Positions 1-6,403 of a stretch of DNA of 7,889 nt are shown here, in pieces. How positions within the stretch are numbered: the stretch's first letter is position 1; the number at the start of each line of letters is the position of its first letter. The position numbers and the translations under genes were made by a program. The notes under the pieces were generated by a model that saw nothing but the letters and a program-made list of their open reading frames with translations, was not told the DNA's origin and did not search any database. This DNA comes from an uncultured Alphaproteobacteria bacterium (lineage in GTDB: Bacteria; Pseudomonadota; Alphaproteobacteria; RF32; CAG-239), in contig CAKQMD010000046.1 in assembly GCA_934254925.1 (NCBI GenBank), positions 1 to 7,889 of the forward strand. The letters run 5' to 3'.

Positions 1-77
1 GTCTTTCCGTGGTCTACGTGTCCGATCGTACCTATGTTGCAATGCGGCTTCGTACGCTCAAATTTCTCTTTTGCCAT
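1..77 (-). CDS. tuf: Elongation factor Tu, N-terminal fragment (runs off left edge)
   Basis: Only the first 25 codons are present. They read [16 protein letters not shown] followed by TIGHVDHGK, the conserved EF-Tu start with its G1/P-loop (GHVDHGKT) that binds GTP phosphates. EF-Tu delivers aminoacyl-tRNA to the ribosomal A site in the cytoplasm. The Cys-Asn-Ile before the P-loop is what I associate with alphaproteobacterial EF-Tu. The start ATG (77-75) has an AGGA about 8 bases upstream (complement of 86-89). Two tRNA genes lie immediately upstream on the same strand, the common tRNA-tuf arrangement, so joint transcription and processing are likely. The rest of the gene is outside the window. 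Confidence 0.97.
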
Positions 78-130
78 CTGTCTCATCCTAAATGTTAATG
101 TTGTTACTATAAAATTTGAAAAGGGAAATA

Positions 131-204
131 TGGAGCGGGTGAGGGGAATCGAACCCCCGTAATAAGCTTGGAAGGCTTCTGCTCTACCATTGAGCTACAC
201 CCGC
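131..204 (-). tRNA. tRNA-Gly (anticodon TCC)
   Basis: The minus strand folds as a complete 74-nt cloverleaf: acceptor GCGGGTG paired with CACCCGC, D-arm GCTC/GAGC, anticodon loop CTTCCAA, a four-base variable loop, and a T-arm with TTCGATT. The anticodon TCC is the complement of 170-172 and reads GGA/GGG codons. The 3' CCA is encoded (131-133). The anticodon stem has one terminal G-A mismatch, which is tolerated. The gene sits between tRNA-Tyr and tuf on the same strand and probably shares their transcript. Confidence 0.97.
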
Positions 205-215
205 TTATAAATCTC

Positions 216-238
216 TTTTCGAGATACCTGCTCGAAAA
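216..238 (-). repeat. Perfect 8-bp inverted repeat between the two tRNA genes
   Basis: TTTTCGAG (216-223) and CTCGAAAA (231-238) form a perfect 8-bp stem with a 7-base loop in the 36-base spacer between tRNA-Tyr and tRNA-Gly. On the minus-strand transcript it would be a stable hairpin separating the mature tRNAs. It lacks the GC-rich stem and clean T-run of a strong terminator, and tuf lies downstream, so a role in processing or spacing is more likely than termination. That role is inferred. Confidence 0.6.
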
Positions 239-240
239 AA

Positions 241-325
241 TGGTGGAGGGGGATGGATTCGAACCATCGTAGACTAAGTCGACGGATTTACAGTCCGTTG
301 CATTTGACCGCTCTGCCACCCCTCC
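241..325 (-). tRNA. tRNA-Tyr (anticodon GTA)
   Basis: The minus strand gives an 85-nt class II tRNA: acceptor GGAGGGG paired with CCCCTCC, D-arm, anticodon stem ACGGA/TCCGT around loop CTGTAAA, a long variable arm, and T-arm GATGG/CCATC with TTCGAAT. Anticodon GTA is the complement of 289-291. The CCA end is encoded (241-243). A long variable arm with GTA is diagnostic of bacterial tRNA-Tyr. It is the first gene of the tRNA-Tyr, tRNA-Gly, tuf unit. Confidence 0.97.
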
Positions 326-353
326 TTGTTCTCAAGCGAGGCAGAGGATTGTA

Positions 354-408
354 CTTATCCTGTGCATTCACTGACTTGCAAATAACCGTATTTTTCGCCT
401 CTTGTCAA
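354..408 (-). promoter_or_regulatory. Candidate promoter region for the tRNA-Tyr/tRNA-Gly/tuf unit
   Basis: The minus strand carries a perfect -35 hexamer TTGACA (complement of 403-408), but the sequence 17 bases on (TTATTT) is a poor -10. A second pairing closer to the tRNA is TTGCAA (complement of 376-381), a 16-base spacer, then GATAAG (complement of 354-359). One or both could drive the unit. The region is the only upstream DNA available before the divergent murQ gene, so a promoter is expected here, but the exact element is uncertain. Confidence 0.35.
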
Positions 409-449
409 TGATTTTTTTTAGATATTCTTTAATTAATTTAAAATACAAT
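402..449 (+). promoter_or_regulatory. Candidate murQ promoter region
   Basis: TTGTCA (402-407) is five of six to the -35 consensus and is followed after 15 bases by TATTCT (423-428), four of six to the -10. A better -10-like TACAAT (444-449) has no recognisable -35 at normal distance. The region is AT-rich and lies just upstream of murQ. TTGTCA overlaps, on the opposite strand, the TTGACA proposed for the tRNA unit, so the divergent promoters may overlap. Assignment is weak. Confidence 0.25.
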
Positions 450-468
450 AACCTTTCCAAGCCAATTA

Positions 469-474
469 AGGAGG
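469..474 (+). promoter_or_regulatory. Shine-Dalgarno sequence of murQ
   Basis: AGGAGG, within AAGGAGG (468-474), lies 7 bases before the ATG at 482. It is a near-perfect complement to the 16S rRNA 3' end and fixes the murQ start. Confidence 0.85.
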
Positions 475-481
475 AATATTA

Positions 482-1366
482 ATGACAAAACCGGCGCTTA
501 CCGAAAACGGCAATCCCGCCACCGCAAACATTGACCTTGCCGATTCTTGCGAAATTGCCCGCCTGATCAATGAGGAAGACAAAAAAGTTCCCGCCGCCAT
601 CAGCCGGATTCTGCCGGAAATCGGCCAAGCGATCGAAATGATTGCACAGGCTTTTCTGGCCGGTGGCCGACTGGCCTATTTCGGCGCCGGAACCAGCGGA
701 CGCATCGGCGTTCTGGACGCCTCAGAATGTCCGCCGACTTTCGGCGTTGCGCCGGAGCTGGTCTCGGGCTTTATTGCCGGCGGCGAGCGCGCGCTGCGTT
801 TTGCCGTAGAAAATTCGGAAGACAACGCCGCCTTCGGCCTGGCCGACCTGCAGCGCTTCAATCCCCAACCGCAAGACGTCGTCGTCGCCGTTTCCGCCAG
901 CGGCAATCCGGCTTATGTCGTCAGCGTACTGCAAGAGGCCCGCAAGCGTGGCTGCAAAACCGTCGGCATCAGCTCCAACCCCGAAGCGGCGCTCAAAAAA
1001 TACGCCGACATTTTCCTCAACCCTCTGGTCGGCCCCGAGGTTATCACCGGTTCTTCCCGCATGAAGTCCGGCACGGCGCAGAAACTGATCTTAAACATGC
1101 TCACCACCGGCGCCATGATTCGCACCGGCAAGACCTACGGCAACCTGATGGTAGACCTCAGCGTCTCCAACCAAAAACTTTATGACCGCGCCTGTCGCAT
1201 CGTCAGCGAAATAGGCGGCGTCTCTTATCCAGAAGCGGAAAAATATCTTGCCTTAAGCCAAAATAAGGTTAAACTCGCCTGCGTGATGGCTGCCAAAGAC
1301 TGCTCGCTTACCGAAGCCGAAGCCCTCTTGCAACAAAACCGCGGAATTTTAAGGAAAACGCTCTGA
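482..1366 (+). CDS. murQ: N-acetylmuramic acid 6-phosphate etherase MurQ
   Basis: A 294-residue cytoplasmic enzyme of normal family length. MurQ cleaves the D-lactyl ether of MurNAc-6-phosphate to give GlcNAc-6-phosphate and D-lactate, feeding recycled cell-wall sugar into amino-sugar metabolism. The SIS sugar-phosphate fold shows in GAGTSGRIG (residues 68-76). By alignment from memory to the E. coli enzyme, the catalytic acids are Glu82 in DASECPPTFG and Glu113 in ENSEDN. ITGSSRMKSGTAQK (188-201) and GNLMVDL (220-226) are further family signatures. One oddity is SASGNPAYV (138-146), where E. coli has ASGRTPYV. The start is fixed by a strong Shine-Dalgarno. It overlaps rlmB by one base (TGATG). 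The usual partners AnmK and MurP are not in the window, so the source of MurNAc-6-phosphate cannot be seen here. Confidence 0.96.
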   Translation: MTKPALTENGNPATANIDLADSCEIARLINEEDKKVPAAISRILPEIGQAIEMIAQAFLAGGRLAYFGAGTSGRIGVLDASECPPTFGVAPELVSGFIAGGERALRFAVENSEDNAAFGLADLQRFNPQPQDVVVAVSASGNPAYVVSVLQEARKRGCKTVGISSNPEAALKKYADIFLNPLVGPEVITGSSRMKSGTAQKLILNMLTTGAMIRTGKTYGNLMVDLSVSNQKLYDRACRIVSEIGGVSYPEAEKYLALSQNKVKLACVMAAKDCSLTEAEALLQQNRGILRKTL

Positions 1367-2130
1367 TGTCAAAAAAACCGAAAAACGCCCTGCCCGCCGG
1401 CAAGCCCGGCCTCATTCTTTACGGACGCCATGCCGTGCTCAGTGCCGTTCGCAACAACGAACGCTTTGTCAGCAAGATTCTGGTCACTCGCGAAAACGTC
1501 GAAGAAGTGCAAAACGCCTGCAAAGCCGCCGGACGCGATTTGGGCATCGTCGCCGTCGTCGACAGAAAAGAAATCGACCGCCTGCTGCCGCCGGAAGCCG
1601 TACACCAGGGCTTCGCCGTTTGCTGCCGCGAACTGCTCGGTTATTCTTTGGAAGAAATCATCGACTTGGCAGCAGAAAAAGAAAACTGCCACCTTTTGAT
1701 CTTAGACCAAGTGACCGATCCGCAAAACATCGGCGCCATCATGCGTTCCTGCGTGGCCTTTAACACACTGGCGCTCATCATGCAGGACAAAAACTCGCCC
1801 GCCGAAACCGGAGCCATGGCAAAGGCCGCCGCCGGTATGATGGAATATCTTCCCGTCTGCCGCGTCACCAATTTGTCCCGCGCCATTGAACAGTTAAAAA
1901 CCGCCGGCTTCTGGATTATCGGCATGGACGGCTACGCCCAAACCACCATCGACAAGATCAACAAATCCGGCAAAAATGCCATTGTCATGGGTTCCGAAGG
2001 CAAAGGCATGCGCCGCCTGGTCGAAGAAACCTGCGACACCACCGTACGCCTGGAAATCTCCTCCAAAGTGGAAAGCCTAAACGTCGCCACCGCCGCCGCC
2101 ATTGCGCTGTATGAAATGAACAAAGGCTGA
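1366..2130 (+). CDS. rlmB: 23S rRNA 2'-O-ribose methyltransferase, TrmH/RlmB family (SPOUT)
   Basis: A 254-residue SpoU/TrmH-type enzyme. The family transfers a methyl group from S-adenosylmethionine to a ribose 2'-OH; RlmB acts on G2251 in the 23S rRNA peptidyl-transferase region. Residues 16-95 form the L30e-like RNA-binding domain, starting LILYGRHAVLSAV and including HQG (80-82). The knotted catalytic domain has motif 1 LDQVTDPQNIGAIMRS (113-128, Asn121 and Arg127), motif 2 IVMGSEGKGMRRL (206-218) and motif 3 ISSKVESLNVATAAAIALYE (231-250, Ser237-Leu-Asn239). The ATG shares its A with the murQ TGA, and AAGGAA (1351-1356) lies 9 bases upstream, so translation is probably coupled. The family is certain; RlmB rather than a sister TrmH is favoured by the N-terminal domain and the HQG motif. 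Confidence 0.9.
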   Translation: MSKKPKNALPAGKPGLILYGRHAVLSAVRNNERFVSKILVTRENVEEVQNACKAAGRDLGIVAVVDRKEIDRLLPPEAVHQGFAVCCRELLGYSLEEIIDLAAEKENCHLLILDQVTDPQNIGAIMRSCVAFNTLALIMQDKNSPAETGAMAKAAAGMMEYLPVCRVTNLSRAIEQLKTAGFWIIGMDGYAQTTIDKINKSGKNAIVMGSEGKGMRRLVEETCDTTVRLEISSKVESLNVATAAAIALYEMNKG

Positions 2131-2134
2131 TTTT

Positions 2135-2158
2135 CCGCCCTTGCGGCGACTTTCTTTT
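2135..2158 (+). terminator. Weak candidate terminator after rlmB
   Basis: CCGC (2135-2138) and GCGG (2143-2146) form a 4-bp stem with loop CCTT, followed four bases later by TTTCTTTT. The stem is short and the T-run does not abut it, so termination would be partial at best. It sits in the only gap of the central gene block. Confidence 0.2.
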
Positions 2159-2178
2159 ACAATATTTTCACTTTCTTC

Positions 2179-2206
2179 TTGTATATTGCCAATCCGGGCA
2201 TACAAT
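2179..2206 (+). promoter_or_regulatory. Candidate promoter of the ABC transporter group
   Basis: TTGTAT (2179-2184), a 16-base spacer and TACAAT (2201-2206) resemble a sigma-70 promoter with a good -10 and a half-matching -35. It lies 22 bases before the ATG at 2229. The start has GGAGGG (2215-2220) as ribosome-binding site. If used, the leader would be very short. Its position in the 98-bp gap supports a separate transcription unit from murQ-rlmB. Confidence 0.4.
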
Positions 2207-2228
2207 TATTGACCGGAGGGAAAACAAG

Positions 2229-2936
2229 ATGAACGCAACTCTGGAAATCAGCAATTTAAGCAAATCGTTCGACGAAATCACCGCCGTCGACAACCTCAGT
2301 TTCACCGCTTATCCCGGCGAAATCATCGCCCTGCTCGGCCCCAACGGCGCCGGCAAATCAACGCTGATGAACATGATTGCCGGCTATTTGGCGCCCACAA
2401 CCGGAGACATCAAAGTCCTCGGCCGAAACATTCGCCAAAACGCACTGTTCGCCAAGGAGAACATTGGTTTTCTGCCTGAAGGGGCACCGCTTTACCCCGA
2501 TTTGAGCGTGGCGGCTTTCCTCAACTATATGGCAGAACTCCGCGGCATATCCAAAAACAAGATTCCCGCTTTGGCACAAACCGCCAAAATCACCAATGTC
2601 ATGCATCAAAAGATTGAAACGCTCTCCAAAGGCTATCTCCGTCGCGTCGGCTTTGCTCAAAGCATTTTGTCTGATCCGCCGCTGCTGTTGCTGGACGAAC
2701 CCACCGACGGGCTGGACCCCAACCAAAAAGACCATATCCGCGGGCTGATCACCCAAATGGGAAAAGACAAAACCATTTTGATCTCGACGCATCTTTTGGA
2801 TGAAGCGGCCGCCATTTCCACGCGAATAATTCTGATGAACAAGGGCCGCATCATGGCCGACGGCTCCCTGAAGAACATCCTCAAAACCGGCGGCATACCA
2901 GATTTGGAAACCGCATTCAGACGCTTAACGAGGTAA
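2229..2936 (+). CDS. ABC transporter ATP-binding protein, GldA-like
   Basis: A 235-residue nucleotide-binding subunit that should power the membrane protein encoded 2 bases downstream. Visible motifs: Walker A GPNGAGKST (37-45), signature LSKGYLRR (132-139), Walker B LLLLDEP (152-158, with Asp156 and Glu157), D-loop GLDP (161-164) and switch His188 in STHLLDE. Where most ABC ATPases have a Q-loop glutamine, this one reads GFLPEGAPLYPDLSV with Glu84; IGYLPE occurs in GldA and related ABC-2-type exporter ATPases. Together with the GldF/GldG-like partner, this places it in the GldA group. GldA is named for gliding in Bacteroidetes, but homologues are common in non-gliding bacteria, so gliding is not implied. 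The substrate is unknown. The Shine-Dalgarno GGAGGG is 8 bases before the ATG. Confidence 0.93.
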   Translation: MNATLEISNLSKSFDEITAVDNLSFTAYPGEIIALLGPNGAGKSTLMNMIAGYLAPTTGDIKVLGRNIRQNALFAKENIGFLPEGAPLYPDLSVAAFLNYMAELRGISKNKIPALAQTAKITNVMHQKIETLSKGYLRRVGFAQSILSDPPLLLLDEPTDGLDPNQKDHIRGLITQMGKDKTILISTHLLDEAAAISTRIILMNKGRIMADGSLKNILKTGGIPDLETAFRRLTR

Positions 2937-2938
2937 AA

Positions 2939-5900
2939 ATGTCAAAACTATTCATCATTGCCAAAAACGAATTATACCGCTATTTCATCTCACCCCTGGC
3001 TTATGTTTACCTTGTGAGTTTTCTGCTGCTCAACGGCTCTTTCGCCTTCTATTTTGGTCATTTTTTTGAACGCGGCCAAGCCGACCTCAGCCCCATGTTC
3101 GCTTTTCAACCCTGGCTTTATTTGCTGTTTATTCCGGGAATTTCCATGCGGCTTTGGGCGGAAGAGTTCCGTAACAAGACTGTCGTCCAAATCATTACCA
3201 TGCCGGTTTCAATCACCTCATTGGTCTGGGGAAAGTTTTTAGCCGCCTGGATTTTCTGTACGCTGGCCTTGTTTTTGACCTTCCCGTTCTGGATTGCGGT
3301 CAATACCTTGGGCAACGCCGACAACAGCGTTATTGCCATCGGCTATTTCGGCAGTTTTCTGTTAGCCGGCTGTATGCTGGCAATCTCGGAAACCATGTCG
3401 GCGCTGACCAAAAACCAAGTCATTGCCCTGGTGCTGTCCGTCATCACCAATCTGCTGTTTTTCCTAAGCGGTTTAGAATACGTGCTTGATGTTTTCCGCA
3501 GTTTTGCGCCGGATTCCATCATTGACATGATTGCTTCTTTCAGCTTTCTCAGTCATTTTGACGCCATCAGCGGCGGCTTGTTTGAAGCCAGGGATATGGT
3601 CTTTTTCTTAAGCATTATTTTACTGTTTAACTTTACAACGGTCATTATCGTCAGCTTCCGAACCTCAGGCACCTCCGCCCTGATGAAATCAACCTCGCGC
3701 AACTATTATGTTTATGCTTTTTTGCTGCTGATGATCGCCTTCACCGGTGTCAATCTTTTGGCCAACAATCTGCTGCGCCGCTATTATTACGACGCCACTG
3801 AAGAAAAGCTCTTTACTCTGACAAAAGCGACGGAAAACGTCTTGCAAAACCTGCCCGAACCCGTCACCGCCAAGCTTTACTATTCCAAAATTCTCGGTGA
3901 ACGCAGCCCGGAATTCCGCGAAGCCTTTGACAAGGTCCGCCTTCTGCTGCAACAATATCGCAACCTTGCCCCCGACAAATTTTCCTATCGCATTTACTAT
4001 CCCGAACCTTTGGACAACGCGGAAGACATAGCCATTGCCTCGGGGCTTCAGGCTCTTCCCATCGTCGACACGTCAACCGCCGCCTTTTTCGGCCTGACGC
4101 TGACAGACGCCGTCGAACGCCGCCAAACCATTCCCTTCCTGGCCTTGGAACGGCAAAACCTTCTGGAACAAGACCTCACCACCGCCTTGTATCTGCTCAA
4201 CCACCGCAAAAAAAACCTCGGTATTTTAACGACACTGCCGATCTTTGAGGAAGCTGTCGACAATGTCGCCAGTCCGGAATGGGAAATTGTCAAGCAACTG
4301 CGCCTGTTTTATAATCTGTACAACATCCGCTCGCCCGAACAATTGCAAAACGACCTAGACGCCTTGATGCTGATTTACCCCCGCGATTTGAGCCCGGAGA
4401 TGACCGCCGCCGTCAAAGATTACAGCTACAACGGCGGCAGAGTTCTGGCTTTTTTAGACATTGCGCCGGAAGCCCGCCGCAATTACGCTCCGCAGCTGGA
4501 ACTCTTTAAACCTTCCGAAAGCAAAGAGCTGGAAGCCGCCTGGGGCATCAAATTCCATGACGAAGCCGTCGTGGCGGACCTGGGCAATTCCACCACCGTC
4601 GACGCCAGCAGCAATTACAGCCGTAACCCGATCTTCACCGAAGACGTCATTCAAATTTACCTCACTGCCGACAATTACAACCAAGCCGAGCCGGAAACCG
4701 CCCTGTTGAAAAAAATGATGGGAACCTCTTTCGGCGTCTTTACTCCCGTCAGCCCAAAAATCGAATTTATTCCGCTGATAACCGCCGGTAAAATCTCCCA
4801 GTTGATGCCGGCGGCCGTCGTGGCCAATTCCGTACCGCCGACGGAACTTCTCCGTCACTTTGAAGTCGACGATAATCCCAAAGTTGTCGCCGCCAAAATA
4901 CGCAGTCTGGACTACGGCAAACCTTTTGAGGTCATCGTCGTCGGAGACTCCGACCTGCTTTACGACAGCTATTGGTCCCTCTCCAAAACCCTCTATGACA
5001 ACACCATTTTCATTCCCGTTTTAGACAACGCCAACTTTGTTCTCAACGCTCTGGAGAGCCTGACCGGAACCCAAGAGCTTATCGGCCTGCGCGGAAAATC
5101 CGGCCGCGACCGCCATTTTGAACTGGTCGACCTCATCCGCAAAGACAACCTCCGCCAATACCAAATCAAAGAAAAGGAAATCCTCGACAAAATGGAATTG
5201 GTCAAACGCGGATTGCAGGAAATCTGGGGCAAAAAAACTTTCGAAGGCCGCGAAACTTTCACCCCCGACGAACTGGCCGTCATCGCCAATATTCGCAAAG
5301 ACCTTGACAAACTGCGCCAAGAATTGTCCACTCTCAAAACCCTCGGCAACGACAAGGTAGAGCAAATAGCCCTGCGCATTAAGTTCATGACGATTTTCGC
5401 CGCTCCCTTGCTGATCGTTCTTCTGCTTTCGCTGCGCCTGTTGTGGCTGCGGCGGCATCTCCCGGCAAAATCCGCGGATTTTCGGTTTAACCGTCCCGTC
5501 GTTCTCCTTACGCTTTGCGCCTTGGCTTTGGCAGCGGCCGGGATTTGGTCGGTCTATGACGGCACGCACCAGGAAATCTCCGACTATGAGAATACGCCCC
5601 TGTTGCCCGACCTTCCGCAGGAAATCAACCAAATCTCCCGCATCACTCTCACCGGACACGACCGCTCGTTGACATTTCTCCGCCAAAAAGACGGCTGGGT
5701 GCTGCAAGGCTCGGAACTTCCTGTTTTGCAGGACCGCATCCGCAGCTTTTTGAGCGCTCTTCTGGAAGCGCGGTTTTATGAGAAAAAATCCGCCAAGATG
5801 GAACACTTGGCTAACTTCGGCCTGGCTCCGGTAGAAAGCGACGATTCGCCAAACATTCGCATTGAGCTCAAAGACGATCGCGGCCGTGTGATAAGCGCGC

Positions 5901-6403
5901 TGGAAGTCGGAAAATACAATATTGAACTCGGGCGCGGCACTCAAGGAGCCTATGTCAAATTTGACAACCAATTCCAAGTTTGGCTGGCCAAAATCGAATT
6001 GATCGACTTGTCCCTCAATCCAAACGATTGGACCTACAGCCACTTATGGAATTTGCGATTCGGACGCCTGGCCTCCTTAAACGGCGACACCGATCCCGAT
6101 TTTCTTGCCGACATCGCCCGCATTTTGCTCAACGCCACGCTTGGCAAAGCGACCGATCCCGAACCGCCGGCAACAGAAGAAACCGTCTTGCGACTGGAAA
6201 CCGAAGGCCCCAACAACGTTATCTTGACATTTCGCCGGGAAAACAATAAAACCTACCTGAACTATGCATTTGCCACGCAACCGCAGGAGACACGTTTGCA
6301 AAACTTCGCTGCCGCCACCCGCGGCAAATGGTTTGAAATCATACCCCAAACATGGGAGGAGATACAAAATGTCCTTGCCGCAAGACAAAATCAACCGGCT
6401 TAA
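2939..6403 (+). CDS. Three-domain membrane protein: ABC-2 permease (GldF-like) + GldG-like auxiliary domain + DUF4340-like domain
   Basis: A 1154-residue protein joining parts usually encoded separately. Residues 1-240 are an ABC-2 permease with about six membrane segments (near 20-42, 58-72, 98-122, 133-155, 160-180, 220-240). A segment at 256-275 opens a GldG/ABC_transp_aux-type domain (about 280-815), with LFTLTKATENVLQNLPEPV near its start, VVGDSDLLYDSYW (667-679) and DNANFVLNALESLTGTQELI (696-715) late, and a charged helical stretch at 737-815. A segment at 816-836, basic loop RLLWLRRHLPAK (833-844) and segment 852-870 lead to a C-terminal domain (about 876-1154) resembling DUF4340. Counting segments puts both large domains outside the cytoplasm and the basic loops inside. 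It starts 2 bases after the ATPase stop, with CGAGG before the ATG, so the two should form one complex. The reading frame is continuous through both junctions. Transported substrate unknown; DUF4340 assignment is from fold-like pattern and context and is the least certain part. Confidence 0.88.
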   Translation: MSKLFIIAKNELYRYFISPLAYVYLVSFLLLNGSFAFYFGHFFERGQADLSPMFAFQPWLYLLFIPGISMRLWAEEFRNKTVVQIITMPVSITSLVWGKFLAAWIFCTLALFLTFPFWIAVNTLGNADNSVIAIGYFGSFLLAGCMLAISETMSALTKNQVIALVLSVITNLLFFLSGLEYVLDVFRSFAPDSIIDMIASFSFLSHFDAISGGLFEARDMVFFLSIILLFNFTTVIIVSFRTSGTSALMKSTSRNYYVYAFLLLMIAFTGVNLLANNLLRRYYYDATEEKLFTLTKATENVLQNLPEPVTAKLYYSKILGERSPEFREAFDKVRLLLQQYRNLAPDKFSYRIYYPEPLDNAEDIAIASGLQALPIVDTSTAAFFGLTLTDAVERRQTIPFLALERQNLLEQDLTTALYLLNHRKKNLGILTTLPIFEEAVDNVASPEWEIVKQLRLFYNLYNIRSPEQLQNDLDALMLIYPRDLSPEMTAAVKDYSYNGGRVLAFLDIAPEARRNYAPQLELFKPSESKELEAAWGIKFHDEAVVADLGNSTTVDASSNYSRNPIFTEDVIQIYLTADNYNQAEPETALLKKMMGTSFGVFTPVSPKIEFIPLITAGKISQLMPAAVVANSVPPTELLRHFEVDDNPKVVAAKIRSLDYGKPFEVIVVGDSDLLYDSYWSLSKTLYDNTIFIPVLDNANFVLNALESLTGTQELIGLRGKSGRDRHFELVDLIRKDNLRQYQIKEKEILDKMELVKRGLQEIWGKKTFEGRETFTPDELAVIANIRKDLDKLRQELSTLKTLGNDKVEQIALRIKFMTIFAAPLLIVLLLSLRLLWLRRHLPAKSADFRFNRPVVLLTLCALALAAAGIWSVYDGTHQEISDYENTPLLPDLPQEINQISRITLTGHDRSLTFLRQKDGWVLQGSELPVLQDRIRSFLSALLEARFYEKKSAKMEHLANFGLAPVESDDSPNIRIELKDDRGRVISALEVGKYNIELGRGTQGAYVKFDNQFQVWLAKIELIDLSLNPNDWTYSHLWNLRFGRLASLNGDTDPDFLADIARILLNATLGKATDPEPPATEETVLRLETEGPNNVILTFRRENNKTYLNYAFATQPQETRLQNFAAATRGKWFEIIPQTWEEIQNVLAARQNQPA
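6355..6361 (+). promoter_or_regulatory. Shine-Dalgarno sequence that sets the fieF start
   Basis: GGAGGAG lies 7 bases before the ATG at 6369, inside the last codons of the fusion gene. It selects this ATG over an in-frame ATG at 6264, which has no comparable site and would add 35 residues without CDF similarity. Confidence 0.8.

Noticed and set aside
107..319. Minus-strand open frame across the tRNA genes
   Set aside because: It simply translates tRNA-Tyr and tRNA-Gly; both cloverleaves are complete.
727..1185. Plus-strand open frame within murQ
   Set aside because: Its product is Arg/Gln-rich low-complexity sequence in another frame of a convincing murQ; no ribosome site.
5021..6043. Long open frame of about 340 codons on the minus strand
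   Set aside because: It lies entirely inside the fusion gene, antisense to well-matched GldG/DUF4340-like sequence, and its translation shows no domain pattern. It is a codon-bias shadow.
6264..6368. Longer N-terminus for the CDF protein from an ATG at 6264
   Set aside because: The added 35 residues do not resemble CDF proteins, overlap the fusion gene by 140 bases and lack a Shine-Dalgarno, whereas the ATG at 6369 has GGAGGAG at 7 bases.
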